From CAITNM01 sp964446295 (GTDB lineage Bacteria; Pseudomonadota; Alphaproteobacteria; Paracaedibacterales; CAITNM01), in NCBI GenBank assembly GCA_964446295.1, contig CAYUNR010000009.1, forward strand, positions 1-37,013: DNA of 37,013 nt. Reading direction: 5' to 3'. Within the stretch, counting starts at the first letter, position 1. Each line of letters begins with the position of its first letter. The notes beneath the pieces were generated by a model. The model made no database searches. It saw only the letters and a program-made list of their open reading frames with translations, and was not told where the DNA came from. Both the position numbers and the translations under genes were made by a program. Below are positions 17,248 to 25,878 of this stretch, piece after piece.

Positions 17248-17777
17248 AAATGAGTTACTTATTTATAGGTTCGGTTTGCATTCATGGACTGCTTGCTTTG
17301 TCTATTGGGCAATACATTCAATGCACTGATAAGCAAATACCGCAAATATTTTCGGTAACATTGCTTACATCACCAAAAGGAACGAATGAAAGGGTTGCCA
17401 TTCCACTTAAGAAAACATCTATTAATGTGCGCGCAAAAAAAGCTTCCGTTGTTAATCATGCAACCATTGAAAATTCTGCTTCTGCACCGATTGTTATTTA
17501 TAATCCCTCACCGGATCCAGCTTATGCACCGATTGTTATTTATAATCCCTCACCGGCATATCCAGCTTATGCCAAAGAAAATGGGAAAGAAGGCAGCTTT
17601 TCAGTAAAGCTTTTAGTAAATTCTGCAGGAGTTGTTGAGGATGTTAAAGTGTTAGCCATCAAAGGAGACAAAGCTCTATTCGAAGAAGAGCTTCTTAAAA
17701 CAATGAAGCAGTGGACATTCAATGTTAATGGCAAAGAAGCATCATTTGAGATTCCTATTTCATTTCAGTTGGATTGA
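17241..17777 (+). CDS. tonB: TonB family energy transducer
   Basis: A 178-residue protein with an N-terminal membrane anchor (about 4-24), a short periplasmic spacer and a C-terminal TonB domain (about 105-178: GSFSVKLLVNSAGVVEDVKVL, then MKQWTF and the final FEIPISFQL). It passes inner-membrane energy to the receptor encoded just upstream, whose end it overlaps by 7 bases. The spacer is unusually short and has a tandem duplication of a 14-15 residue APIVIYNPSP unit instead of a long Pro-rich rod. No exbB or exbD is in the window. AGGGA at 17226-17230 supports ATG 17241. Confidence 0.85.
   Translation: MVKMSYLFIGSVCIHGLLALSIGQYIQCTDKQIPQIFSVTLLTSPKGTNERVAIPLKKTSINVRAKKASVVNHATIENSASAPIVIYNPSPDPAYAPIVIYNPSPAYPAYAKENGKEGSFSVKLLVNSAGVVEDVKVLAIKGDKALFEEELLKTMKQWTFNVNGKEASFEIPISFQLD
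17484..17570 (+). repeat. In-frame tandem duplication within tonB
   Basis: Two units, 17484-17525 (42 nt) and 17526-17570 (45 nt). Their first 31 bases are identical, from GCACCGATTG to CCCTCACCGG, and both end in ATCCAGCTTAT or TATCCAGCTTAT. The second has 3 extra bases. The exact identity implies recent duplication. Confidence 0.92.
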
Positions 17778-17782
17778 TATAG

Positions 17783-18322
17783 TTGAAAACCCCAAATTTC
17801 CAGGTACACTGTGAAAGGAATGCTGTCTTTCAAACTGATGTGAAAAAATATTTTATTTTAGCCTTATTAGTTGGTATATGTTTTGGCGAGGCGCCTCAAA
17901 AAAAAGACCCTGCAAACGATATTAAAATTAATGCGGATAATATGCAGTATGACACATCGCATCAACAGGCTGATGCGAAAGGTAATGTGATACTGACTTA
18001 CGTTGTTAAAGGCTCCATGGTCACTTTAAAAGCTGAAAATCTTCATGCTGAATTTGATGACCAAGGCAACTTAACAGCAGCTGAAGCCGAAGGTAAAGTT
18101 GAGATCAATTATGCTGAAACTAAATTACTTGCAACCAAATGCGTGCATGATTTTAATGCCAATCATGCAGTTTGCACAGGGGATGATGTAACGCTTATTC
18201 AAGAAAAAAATGAAGTGCATGGTACAGAAGCTACTCTTGACATTGCGACGCATGTTTTTACAATGCAAGCAAGTCAGGAAGATCAGGTTACATGCATAGT
18301 GTATCCAAAGAAGAAGGAATAA
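17783..18322 (+). CDS. lptA: LptA, periplasmic LPS transport protein (OstA domain)
   Basis: A 179-residue protein. After a hydrophobic segment (about 22-36) it has the LptA/OstA beta-jellyroll pattern: IKINADNMQYD, then ADAKGNVILTY, LKAENLHAEFDDQGNL, AEAEGKVEI and a last repeat near EVHGTEATLD. LptA bridges the periplasm to carry lipopolysaccharide. The start is uncertain. TTG 17783 is given, with a weak GGAT 8 bases upstream. GTG 17840 would start right at a clean signal peptide (KKYFILALLVGICFGEA) but lacks a ribosome site. lptC, often just upstream, is absent and tonB takes that position. lptB follows. Confidence 0.85.
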   Translation: MKTPNFQVHCERNAVFQTDVKKYFILALLVGICFGEAPQKKDPANDIKINADNMQYDTSHQQADAKGNVILTYVVKGSMVTLKAENLHAEFDDQGNLTAAEAEGKVEINYAETKLLATKCVHDFNANHAVCTGDDVTLIQEKNEVHGTEATLDIATHVFTMQASQEDQVTCIVYPKKKE

Positions 18323-18326
18323 GAAC

Positions 18327-19049
18327 ATAAGAACCCTAAGAGCTCAAAAATTGACGAAAACCTTTCAAAAACGTATGGTGTTGAAAGGCATTGACCTTAG
18401 CATTAGCACCGGTGAAGCTGTTGGCTTGCTTGGTCCAAATGGAGCAGGAAAAACAACATGTTTTTCTATTATTACAGGGCTAATTATGGCAGATTCTGGT
18501 CGTATTTTTTTAGATGAAAACGATATTACTGATATGCCCATGTATAAGCGAGCACGAATGGGAATTAGCTATTTGCCACAAGATGCTTCAATTTTCCGCG
18601 GGTTAAATGTTGAAGACAATATTCGTGCCGCACTTGAGTGTGTAGAAATGGATCCTGATCATCAGCAAGAACGCTTAGAAGAACTGCTTGATGAATTTGG
18701 CATTACCCATTTACGAGAAGCCCCTTCTGTGGCGCTTTCCGGTGGTGAAAGACGTCGTGTTGAAATAGCGCGCTCCCTTGCTATTAAGCCAGATTTCTTA
18801 TTCCTAGATGAACCATTGGCAGGTATTGACCCAATTGCAGTGCAAGATGTTAAAGACATTATTATGCGTTTGAAAAACCATAATATTGGCATTCTTATAA
18901 CTGACCATAACGTCCGTGAAACCTTAGACGTTGTTGACCGAGCGTACATTATTGCAGAAGGTAGGGTGCTTACTGAAGGTGACCCTGCACATATTATTAA
19001 TCATCCTGATGTTAGGCGTGTGTATTTAGGCGAGAACTTTTCTCTTTAG
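18327..19049 (+). CDS. lptB: LptB, LPS export ABC transporter ATPase
   Basis: The ATPase that powers LPS extraction with LptFG. All motifs are present: Walker A GPNGAGKT (36-43), Q-loop YLPQDASIF, signature LSGGERRR, Walker B FLFLDEP, H-loop ITDHN and the LptB-specific end RRVYLGENFSL. The first usual start codon is TTG 18351, but homology clearly begins earlier: IRTLRAQKLTK aligns without gaps to the first residues of E. coli LptB (MATLTAKNLAK). That puts the start on ATA 18327, with AAGGA 8 bases upstream, and gives 240 residues against 241 in E. coli. If TTG 18351 is used instead (AAGAG precedes it), the first beta strand is clipped. Confidence 0.9.
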   Translation: MRTLRAQKLTKTFQKRMVLKGIDLSISTGEAVGLLGPNGAGKTTCFSIITGLIMADSGRIFLDENDITDMPMYKRARMGISYLPQDASIFRGLNVEDNIRAALECVEMDPDHQQERLEELLDEFGITHLREAPSVALSGGERRRVEIARSLAIKPDFLFLDEPLAGIDPIAVQDVKDIIMRLKNHNIGILITDHNVRETLDVVDRAYIIAEGRVLTEGDPAHIINHPDVRRVYLGENFSL

Positions 19050-19062
19050 CTTTGTGCTTCTC

Positions 19063-19091
19063 TTGACAAAATCACTTTCAATTCACATATT
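19063..19091 (+). promoter_or_regulatory. Probable promoter of the ABC-F gene
   Basis: A consensus -35 TTGACA (19063-19068), a 17-base spacer and CATATT (19086-19091). This leaves a leader of about 90 bases before ATG 19191. Confidence 0.5.
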
Positions 19092-19146
19092 TGAGTTATC
19101 TAAACTTTCATAATGTGTGTCATGGATTATTCGTTTCAAAACTAAG

Positions 19147-19180
19147 TAACTGCGCAGTTAGCGCTTTTCAACTGTTGAAA
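19147..19180 (+). promoter_or_regulatory. Two adjacent perfect palindromes in the ABC-F leader
   Basis: TAACTGCGCAGTTA (19147-19160) is a perfect 14-bp palindrome. TTTCAACTGTTGAAA (19166-19180) is a perfect 7+1+7 palindrome that ends 10 bases before the ABC-F start codon. They could be operators or leader hairpins controlling translation; no function is assigned. Confidence 0.5.
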
Positions 19181-19190
19181 CGAGAATTTT

Positions 19191-20612
19191 ATGACAACAA
19201 TACAAATCAATCAGCTTGGTATTTCATTTGCCCACAAAACTTGTTTTGAGGATTTTTCAACCCATGTGCATGACGGAGATCGCATTGCGATTATTGGTCA
19301 AAATGGCAGTGGAAAATCGACATTACTAAAAACTTTGCTTAATCAGGTTGAACCAAGTAGTGGATCAATTCATATTTCTGATGACTTTATTTTTGGGTAT
19401 GTTCCACAAGTTATTTATGAATTTGAAACCTTAAGCGGTGGGCAACGGCTAAATGAGACGTTAACGCAAGCACTGTGTGTTAGCCCAAATGTTTTGCTAC
19501 TTGATGAGCCAACAAATCATCTTGATGGGAAGAACCGAAAATCACTAATGCGTATGTTGAAACAATACGCTGGAACGTTAATTGTGGTCACCCATGATGT
19601 TGAATTTTTAAACACTTGTATTGATACGCTTTGGCATATTGATAGTGGTAAGGTGCATGTTTTTACGGGCAATTACGATGATTACATGCGTGAGGTTCAC
19701 ATTCAGCGCGCATCACTTGAACATGAATTGTTACGTTTGGATCGGCAGAAAAAAGAGACGCATCAAGCGTTAATGAAAGAACAAGAGCGCGCTAAAAAAA
19801 GTAATATGAAAGGTGAAAAATCTATTCAAGAACGTAAATGGCCAACGATTGTTTCTAGCGCAAAAGCAAATCGTGCAACTGAAACATCTGGAAAAAAGAA
19901 AAAGGCGATTAAAGAAGGAAAAGATGATTTGCTTGAAAAGCTATCAACTTTGCGATTACCTGAAGTTATTACGCCAAAATTTTCCATAAAAGCTGCGGAT
20001 ATAAGAGATCGCGTTTTAGTTTCAATAAGTGATGGCGCGGTTGGTTATAAAGATAACAAAGCTGTTGTCCAAAATATAAATTTTTCACTAGGAGCCAAGG
20101 CTAGAATTGCACTTCAAGGAGATAATGGCAGCGGAAAATCAACGTTAATTAAAGCTATTTTGGGTGATCAAAACATAATAAAAACAGGTGATTGGTATAT
20201 GCCTAATGATATAGGTTACCTTGATCAACATTACGCAACGCTTGATGCTGAAAAATCAGCGATAGAAACAATTACAGAATTAGCTCCGACATGGGCTCAT
20301 GCTGAAGTGCGCCGTCACCTTAATGATTTTTTATTTCGCAAAAATGAAGAAGTTCAGGCAAAAATTCATCAGCTTTCTGGTGGCGAAAAGGTAAGATTAA
20401 GCCTTGCGCAAATAGCAGCAAAAACCCAAAAACTTTTAATTTTAGATGAAATCACTAACAACATTGATTTGTCAACAAAAGAGCATTTGTTGGAGTTTCT
20501 AAATGCATATCCTGGTAGCTTTATTATTGTGTGCCACGATGAAGGATTTTTAGAAAAATTAAATCTGGATGATGTGTACTTTGTGAAAGAGAAATCATTA
20601 AAACTACTATGA
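19191..20612 (+). CDS. ABC-F family ATPase (ribosome-associated)
   Basis: A soluble protein of 473 residues with two ABC cassettes and no membrane domain. Cassette 1: Walker A GQNGSGKST (36-44), LSGGQ, LLLDEPTNHLD. Cassette 2: GDNGSGKST, LSGGEK, LLILDEITNNID. Between them is a charged helical interdomain linker (about 170-250), as in ABC-F factors that act at the ribosomal E site. In cassette 1 only about ten residues separate the Q-loop (YVPQ) from the signature, a compact form like that of antibiotic-resistance ABC-F proteins (from memory). The second Walker B (DEITNNID) departs from DEPTNHLD but keeps the catalytic Glu. It may protect ribosomes or regulate translation. It ends overlapping the GrpB gene by 6 bases. 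Confidence 0.85.
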   Translation: MTTIQINQLGISFAHKTCFEDFSTHVHDGDRIAIIGQNGSGKSTLLKTLLNQVEPSSGSIHISDDFIFGYVPQVIYEFETLSGGQRLNETLTQALCVSPNVLLLDEPTNHLDGKNRKSLMRMLKQYAGTLIVVTHDVEFLNTCIDTLWHIDSGKVHVFTGNYDDYMREVHIQRASLEHELLRLDRQKKETHQALMKEQERAKKSNMKGEKSIQERKWPTIVSSAKANRATETSGKKKKAIKEGKDDLLEKLSTLRLPEVITPKFSIKAADIRDRVLVSISDGAVGYKDNKAVVQNINFSLGAKARIALQGDNGSGKSTLIKAILGDQNIIKTGDWYMPNDIGYLDQHYATLDAEKSAIETITELAPTWAHAEVRRHLNDFLFRKNEEVQAKIHQLSGGEKVRLSLAQIAAKTQKLLILDEITNNIDLSTKEHLLEFLNAYPGSFIIVCHDEGFLEKLNLDDVYFVKEKSLKLL

Positions 20613-21332
20613 ACCTCTTGTTTCAAGCCAGCGGGCAATAAGTTTTTCTGCTTGTTCGTTGGCACATCTTATAACTTTACGATCAACATCTCCATTTTCA
20701 TTTAAGGAAATTGCCCCTATAAAATTCACACCCTGTGAAATGACGAGGCTTTTATTTGGTACGAAATCTTCTTTCATAAAATTTCTGTAGGCTTGTTTTT
20801 CACTTTCAAGTAAAACAAACACCATTGATAAACCATTATATCCAGCTACTCGTAAAATCTCCTTAATAAGGCGATCCTTACCAAAAATATATTGTTCCGG
20901 TTCAAATTGATATTGAGCGCTCAGCTTTTTTTTCAGATTTTCATAGGCTATGCGCGCTGCTGCATTTTGAATTAAGGTGTCGCGGAACAGCAAATCTTTG
21001 GCAATTTCAGCGTGTCCCTTGTCCCATACATGCAAGTGATGAGTGCGTGGATCACCTTTTGCGAACAAGCGTCTAAGTGGCATGCCGTATTCGCCTAATG
21101 CGCCATACCCAACTGCAGCTAAGGATTTATTCAATTGATTGACGCTGGAAATATCTTCAACTTCAATGGTAATGTCGATAATTGGTTTTGCCATAAGATT
21201 AGGCACTGATGTGCTGCCTTTGTGGTAAATATTGATGGCTAAATCACCAAAGATTTCTTTTAAAATTTTGGCTTCTTGAGAAAATAGTTGAGGCCATTGC
21301 GGGTTATAGGCCACAACTGTGATTTCGCGCAT
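20607..21332 (-). CDS. GrpB family protein with C-terminal extension
   Basis: A 241-residue protein. Residues 1-165 match the GrpB (UPF0157) family, related to nucleotidyltransferases: VAYNPQWPQLF, HKGSTSVPNLMAKPIIDI and HHLHVW, the last often GxxxxxHLHV in the family. The remaining 75 residues (after GYNG) have no motif I recognise. Stand-alone GrpB proteins are usually near 170-180 residues, so this tail may be a second small domain or a remnant. The function of the family is unknown. It is the last gene of ppiD-bcp-fumC-grpB and starts 2 bases after the fumC stop. Confidence 0.85.
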   Translation of the reverse strand: MREITVVAYNPQWPQLFSQEAKILKEIFGDLAINIYHKGSTSVPNLMAKPIIDITIEVEDISSVNQLNKSLAAVGYGALGEYGMPLRRLFAKGDPRTHHLHVWDKGHAEIAKDLLFRDTLIQNAAARIAYENLKKKLSAQYQFEPEQYIFGKDRLIKEILRVAGYNGLSMVFVLLESEKQAYRNFMKEDFVPNKSLVISQGVNFIGAISLNENGDVDRKVIRCANEQAEKLIARWLETRGS

Positions 21333-21334
21333 AT

Positions 21335-22714
21335 TTAAACCATATCTTCTGGTTTTACATATTTCTCAAAGTCTGAATGGCTCAACAAACCTAGTTGTTC
21401 GGCCGCATCAGCTAAAGTTATATCATCTTCTAAGGCCTTCTTGGCAATTTTTGCAGCATTGTCATAGCCAATAATAGGGTTCAGAGCTGTTACTAACATT
21501 AAGGATTTATCAATATTATCTTTCAGTTTTTGTGCATTAACAGTGATACCTTCCAAGCAATTATGACAAAAGCTGTTGCAAGCATCTGCCAATAGTTCAA
21601 TTGATTCAAGCACATTATGGATGATAACTGGTTTAAAAACATTCAATTGAAAGTGCCCTTGACTGCCAGCAATGGTAACAGTTGTATGGTTTCCCATAAC
21701 CTGACAGCAAACCATAGTCATAGCTTCAGCTTGAGTGGGGTTAACTTTTCCAGGCATAATTGAAGAACCTGGTTCATTTTCGGGCAAATGAAGCTCGCCA
21801 AGGCCGCACCTTGGTCCAGAAGCTAGAAAGCGAATGTCATTGGCAATTTTCATTAAGCTTGTGGCGATAACGTTTAAAACACCCGAAACCTCAACAAGAG
21901 TGTCGTGACAGGCTAAAGCTTCAAATTTATTAGGGGCACTAACAAAAGGTAGCTTAGTGTAGCTTGCAACAGCCTTAGCAAAAGCAGCGGGAAAACCTTC
22001 TGGGCAATTAATGCCGGTGCCAACGGCGGTGCCACCTTGAGCCAGTTGTAAAAGTCGTGGCATAACGCAATCAAGACGATCAATGTTATTACTTATTTGC
22101 GTAACGAAGGCAGAAAATTCTTGAGATAGCTTAATGGGCGTAGCGTCTTGCAAATGGGTGCGAGCAACTTTTATGTATTTTTCAAATTCGCAGGCCTTTT
22201 TATGAAATGCATTTTTCAAATTACTAAGGGCTGGTTTTAGGTCATTTGATATGGCAAGCACGGTGGCAATATGCATAGACGTTGGAAAACTATCATTCGA
22301 TGATTGACCATAGTTAACATGGTCATTCGGATGTACTGGTTTTTTTGTGCCTAGAGGAGAGCCCAGCAATTCATTTGCACGGTTCGCTATAACCTCGTTA
22401 AGGTTCATGTTTGTTTGGGTTCCAGAGCCAGTTTGCCAAATAACTAAGGGAAAGTGATCGACAAATTTTTCATCAATAATTTCGTCGCAAGCTTGCACAA
22501 TAGCTTTTGTTAAGTTTTCATCTATTTTTTTAAGTGAAAAATTAGTTTGTGCAGCGCAGCGCTTTAAAATAGCAAATGCCTTAATAAAAATGGAAGGCAT
22601 TTTGTGGTTGCCAATTTTGAAATTGTGCCGAGAGCGCTCAGTTTGAGCTCCCCAGTAAGCATCATTTGGAACTTCCACTGGCCCCATAGAATCATGTTCT
22701 GTACGTGTTTTCAT
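21335..22714 (-). CDS. fumC: FumC, class II fumarate hydratase
   Basis: A 459-residue iron-independent fumarase that interconverts fumarate and malate in the TCA cycle. It is clear from the superfamily signature GSSIMPGKVNPTQ with its catalytic serine loop, the N-terminal EHDSMGPVEVPNDAYWGAQTER, WQTGSGTQTNMN, ARTHLQDATPI and the C-terminal NPIIGYDNAAKIAKKA. Length and motifs are complete. The start overlaps the bcp stop (ATGA). Confidence 0.97.
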   Translation of the reverse strand: MKTRTEHDSMGPVEVPNDAYWGAQTERSRHNFKIGNHKMPSIFIKAFAILKRCAAQTNFSLKKIDENLTKAIVQACDEIIDEKFVDHFPLVIWQTGSGTQTNMNLNEVIANRANELLGSPLGTKKPVHPNDHVNYGQSSNDSFPTSMHIATVLAISNDLKPALSNLKNAFHKKACEFEKYIKVARTHLQDATPIKLSQEFSAFVTQISNNIDRLDCVMPRLLQLAQGGTAVGTGINCPEGFPAAFAKAVASYTKLPFVSAPNKFEALACHDTLVEVSGVLNVIATSLMKIANDIRFLASGPRCGLGELHLPENEPGSSIMPGKVNPTQAEAMTMVCCQVMGNHTTVTIAGSQGHFQLNVFKPVIIHNVLESIELLADACNSFCHNCLEGITVNAQKLKDNIDKSLMLVTALNPIIGYDNAAKIAKKALEDDITLADAAEQLGLLSHSDFEKYVKPEDMV

Positions 22715-23175
22715 AGATTAGTTTCTAGCACTTTGATGACGTCATCTACATGACCTTTAACACTAACCTTACGCCATATGTGAGCAACTTCACCTGTTGG
22801 GTTAATTAAAAAAGTTGAGCGTTCAATGCCAAAATATTTTTTGCCATACATGCTTTTTTCAACCCACACCCCAAAAGCGTCACAGAGGTTTCCATCAGCA
22901 TCGCTTAAAAGATCAAATGGAAAATTGTATTTTGAAATAAAATTAGTATGGCTTTTAGAAGAGTCTTTGGAAATTCCAAATACAGCACAACCAAGTTTTT
23001 TTAAGCGGTCGTTAGAATCACGAAAATCGCAAGATTCTTGAGTGCAGCCGGGGGTATTATCTTTTGGATAAAAGTATAATACCGCCCAGCGACCTTTTAA
23101 TTGATCCGATGAAACAATCACATCATGCTGATTAGGAACAGCAAAAGCGGGGAGTGAATCACCAATTTTCAACAT
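22711..23175 (-). CDS. bcp: Bcp-type thioredoxin-dependent peroxiredoxin
   Basis: A 154-residue peroxiredoxin that reduces hydroperoxides. The active site is PGCTQESC, with peroxidatic C44 and a resolving C49 five residues later, the atypical 2-Cys Bcp/PrxQ arrangement. FYPKDNTPGCT, FGVWVEK and ERSTFLINPTG are all family landmarks. It lies one base after ppiD and overlaps fumC, so it is in one transcript with a periplasmic foldase and a TCA enzyme. Confidence 0.95.
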   Translation of the reverse strand: MLKIGDSLPAFAVPNQHDVIVSSDQLKGRWAVLYFYPKDNTPGCTQESCDFRDSNDRLKKLGCAVFGISKDSSKSHTNFISKYNFPFDLLSDADGNLCDAFGVWVEKSMYGKKYFGIERSTFLINPTGEVAHIWRKVSVKGHVDDVIKVLETNL

Positions 23176-23176
23176 G

Positions 23177-25072
23177 CTAATCCATCATTTGAGCAAGCAT
23201 TTCTTGATTGATTTCAATCCTATGCAGTTCTTTTAATGCATTAACAGTTGCTGAAGAAATATCAGCTTGAATCATGTTATCTAGATTAACTGAAAACTTT
23301 TGTTTATCTTCCTTTGTTACTTTTGAGTGACCAGTTTTTTGTAGCATTACAACAGTGAATCCACCTTTGTCATTGCGACCAGCTGTAGCAGCTTCAGGAG
23401 CCAACATAAATGCTTTTTCAGCTAGTGAAACAGGCAGAAGATCTGCGGATTTTCTTCCCTGCTTGCTCAGTTCAATTCTTGAAAGAGTATGGTTTGCTGA
23501 TAAAGTTAAGTTGTGTTTTTTAACCAAAGCATTCAAAAGTGTGAATGACTTCGCTTCTGATGCAATAGATGAAGCAAGCTTAGATGCTGCTTCAAGTCTT
23601 TGCTCAGCTTCCCAGTCCCGCTGCACTTTATGTGCAATGTCAGCAAAAGCTGGCGCGTGTGCTGGGTTTACTTTTGTTACACTTAAAACAAACGCACCTT
23701 CACGAGGCACATCAACAAAACCGCTATCTAAACCTTGCTCAACTGTAAATGCTTTTTCTAGCATTGATGCATGCATAGCAGTTGGCTTGGTAAACACTGG
23801 CTTGCCCTCAAGATTTTGACCTTTTGCATTAATATTTTCAAAAGTGTGTATGGCTAGTTTCATTCTTGCCGCAACATCAGCTAATGTTTGCCCCGAAGCG
23901 ATAGCATCGTCAATTTGACTGCGAATCTCATCAAGTTTTCCTGATTTCTGTTCTTGAATAAGCATGGATTCTATTTCATTTTTAGCTTCTTCAAATGTTG
24001 CAGTGCGTGGATGTTCAATTTTTGTTACTTGGAAAATATGGAACCCAAACCCGGTTGGAATAATTTTCGTGCAATCGCCGGATTTAAGTGCAAAAATTTC
24101 TTTTGCTGCAAATTCAGGAATTTGTTCTTTTACAACTAGGCCTGGCTCTTCAAGCTCTCCTTCAGGTATTTCTTTTAAAATTTTAGCAAATGACATGCCT
24201 TTTTTAGCCAATGCTAAAGCTTTTTGAGCATTGTCTTCTTGTGCATAGGTTAACCGAGCAATGTTACGTCTTTCGGGGAATTTTAAATTTTCTTTTTGTG
24301 CATTGTAAGACTGACGAATTTGTTCATCAGTAATGCCAAGAATGTGGCGAAGCACTTTAGTATCTAGCACAAGGGCTGTAATGCTACGCAATTCAGGAAT
24401 AGTATATTTATCTTTGTATTGTTCGTAAAAACTCTCAAGTTGCTCGTGGGTGGCAGAGTGATCAAGTTTAATTTTAGATGCGTCAATTTCTACAAAAGTA
24501 AAAACTTTTTCGCGAGTAAGGGCATCAACCAAATTATTTTTATAAGACTCAGGTAAATTGACCCCAATGGTTATGCTTGCAAGTAATTGCTGACGTTGCA
24601 TGCTTAAACGCGCCTCTTTTAGAAACGCGCGCTCATTCATTCCTTGTTGCTGTAATACGCTTAAAAATTTATTTGCGTCGAATCTGCCGTCGGTTTGAAA
24701 AGTGGGCATTTTTTGAATTTGTTCTTTTAAAATTTCATCAGAAGCGCCCAAGTTCATGCGGTCAAGTTCATCGCTAAGCACTAATTGACTAACAAGTCTG
24801 TTTATTACAGAAGTATGCATGCCAATCTCTTTCAATTGCTGTGCAGTAACTTGTCCTTTTGTCATTTCATTAATACGAGCGCTTTCTTTTTGAAGATGAT
24901 GGGAAAGCTCTTCCCGGCTAATGTCATGTTTTCCAACAGTTACAACAGGGCGATGAGCAAAAAATTTGTAGATAATATCGCCAATGCCCCACAATCCAAA
25001 ACTCAGAACAATGAGCCAAAGCAATATTTTAACAAACCATTTGTGGGCATGATCACGAAATACTTGTAGCAT
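23177..25072 (-). CDS. ppiD: PpiD-like membrane-anchored peptidyl-prolyl isomerase/chaperone
   Basis: A 631-residue protein with a short cytoplasmic N-terminus (LQVFRDHAHKW), one membrane anchor (about 15-32, LLWLIVLSFGLWGIGDI), a SurA-like N-terminal chaperone domain (40-190), a parvulin-like domain (about 255-350, including GFGFHIFQVTKIEHP) and a long C-terminal part. PpiD helps outer-membrane and periplasmic proteins leave the Sec channel. I start at ATG 25072, which matches MLQ-type starts in this family; a GTG at 25078 would add two residues. Being divergent from tpiA is the usual alphaproteobacterial layout. Confidence 0.9.
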   Translation of the reverse strand: MLQVFRDHAHKWFVKILLWLIVLSFGLWGIGDIIYKFFAHRPVVTVGKHDISREELSHHLQKESARINEMTKGQVTAQQLKEIGMHTSVINRLVSQLVLSDELDRMNLGASDEILKEQIQKMPTFQTDGRFDANKFLSVLQQQGMNERAFLKEARLSMQRQQLLASITIGVNLPESYKNNLVDALTREKVFTFVEIDASKIKLDHSATHEQLESFYEQYKDKYTIPELRSITALVLDTKVLRHILGITDEQIRQSYNAQKENLKFPERRNIARLTYAQEDNAQKALALAKKGMSFAKILKEIPEGELEEPGLVVKEQIPEFAAKEIFALKSGDCTKIIPTGFGFHIFQVTKIEHPRTATFEEAKNEIESMLIQEQKSGKLDEIRSQIDDAIASGQTLADVAARMKLAIHTFENINAKGQNLEGKPVFTKPTAMHASMLEKAFTVEQGLDSGFVDVPREGAFVLSVTKVNPAHAPAFADIAHKVQRDWEAEQRLEAASKLASSIASEAKSFTLLNALVKKHNLTLSANHTLSRIELSKQGRKSADLLPVSLAEKAFMLAPEAATAGRNDKGGFTVVMLQKTGHSKVTKEDKQKFSVNLDNMIQADISSATVNALKELHRIEINQEMLAQMMD

Positions 25073-25157
25073 ATACACATAACATTTATAGATTTCAACT
25101 TACTAACACTACTGAAAAACAGCGAGTTCGGCAAGATTAAGCATTAAGGAGAATGTG

Positions 25158-25832
25158 ATGCAAAAATGGGTTGTGGCAAATTGGAAGATGAATGGTTCGA
25201 AAAATCTTCTAAATGAGTACAAAATGTCCTTTCAAAATTATGAAAAACTTATTGTTTGTCCTCCATTTATTTACTTAGAAGAATTGGCAGGACTAAATTT
25301 TGGTGCACAAAATATTCATCAGCAACTCAAAGGTGCTTATACAGGTGAGGTTAGTGCACAAATGCTGGTTGAGTTTGGCGTGCAATATTGTTTAGTCGGG
25401 CATTCGGAAAGACGCCAACACTTTCATGAAACAAATAGCGATGTGCGTGCAAAAGCTGAGACGTGCTTGGGGGAAAATATTACGCCGATTATTTGTATAG
25501 GTGAAACCCTAGAGCAATACGAGGCAAATCAAACCACTGAAGTGCTTGAACGGCAGTTAGATGAGTGTTTGCCAAGTAAATCAGGCTTTTGGATAGCCTA
25601 TGAGCCTGTATGGGCAATTGGCACGGGCAAGACTCCAACAACTGATGATATTTCAAAGGTCCATTCGATGTTAAGAAAAAAATCACCGAACACAACGTTG
25701 CTATATGGTGGCTCGGTTAATGGTAATAATGCAGCGACGATCTTTGCTATACCAAACGTTGATGGTGCCTTGGTTGGTGGCGCTAGTTTGGATATGGTTG
25801 CTGTTACAGCTATTTTGAAACATGCCAGATAA
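25158..25832 (+). CDS. tpiA: TpiA, triosephosphate isomerase
   Basis: A 224-residue glycolytic enzyme that interconverts dihydroxyacetone phosphate and glyceraldehyde-3-phosphate. All catalytic residues are visible: K10 in ANWKMN, H82 in GHSERR and E149 in YEPVWAIGTGKTP, plus the phosphate-binding YGGSVN near the end. It is shorter than the usual 250 residues, mostly in surface loops of the first third. AAGGAG at 25146-25151 is 6 bases from ATG 25158, which favours it over GTG 25155. Confidence 0.97.
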   Translation: MQKWVVANWKMNGSKNLLNEYKMSFQNYEKLIVCPPFIYLEELAGLNFGAQNIHQQLKGAYTGEVSAQMLVEFGVQYCLVGHSERRQHFHETNSDVRAKAETCLGENITPIICIGETLEQYEANQTTEVLERQLDECLPSKSGFWIAYEPVWAIGTGKTPTTDDISKVHSMLRKKSPNTTLLYGGSVNGNNAATIFAIPNVDGALVGGASLDMVAVTAILKHAR

Positions 25833-25878
25833 AAAAAATTATGCTAAAATCAAAGAAGGGTTTTGTGAAGAAATAATT

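Noticed and set aside
23355..23819. A 154-codon plus-strand frame opposite ppiD
   Set aside because: It is antisense to a well-supported ppiD, has no start signals and no domain match.
25822..25878. Upstream extension of fabD overlapping tpiA
   Set aside because: The FabD family starts at the TIAFVYPGQGSQ segment directly after ATG 25879.
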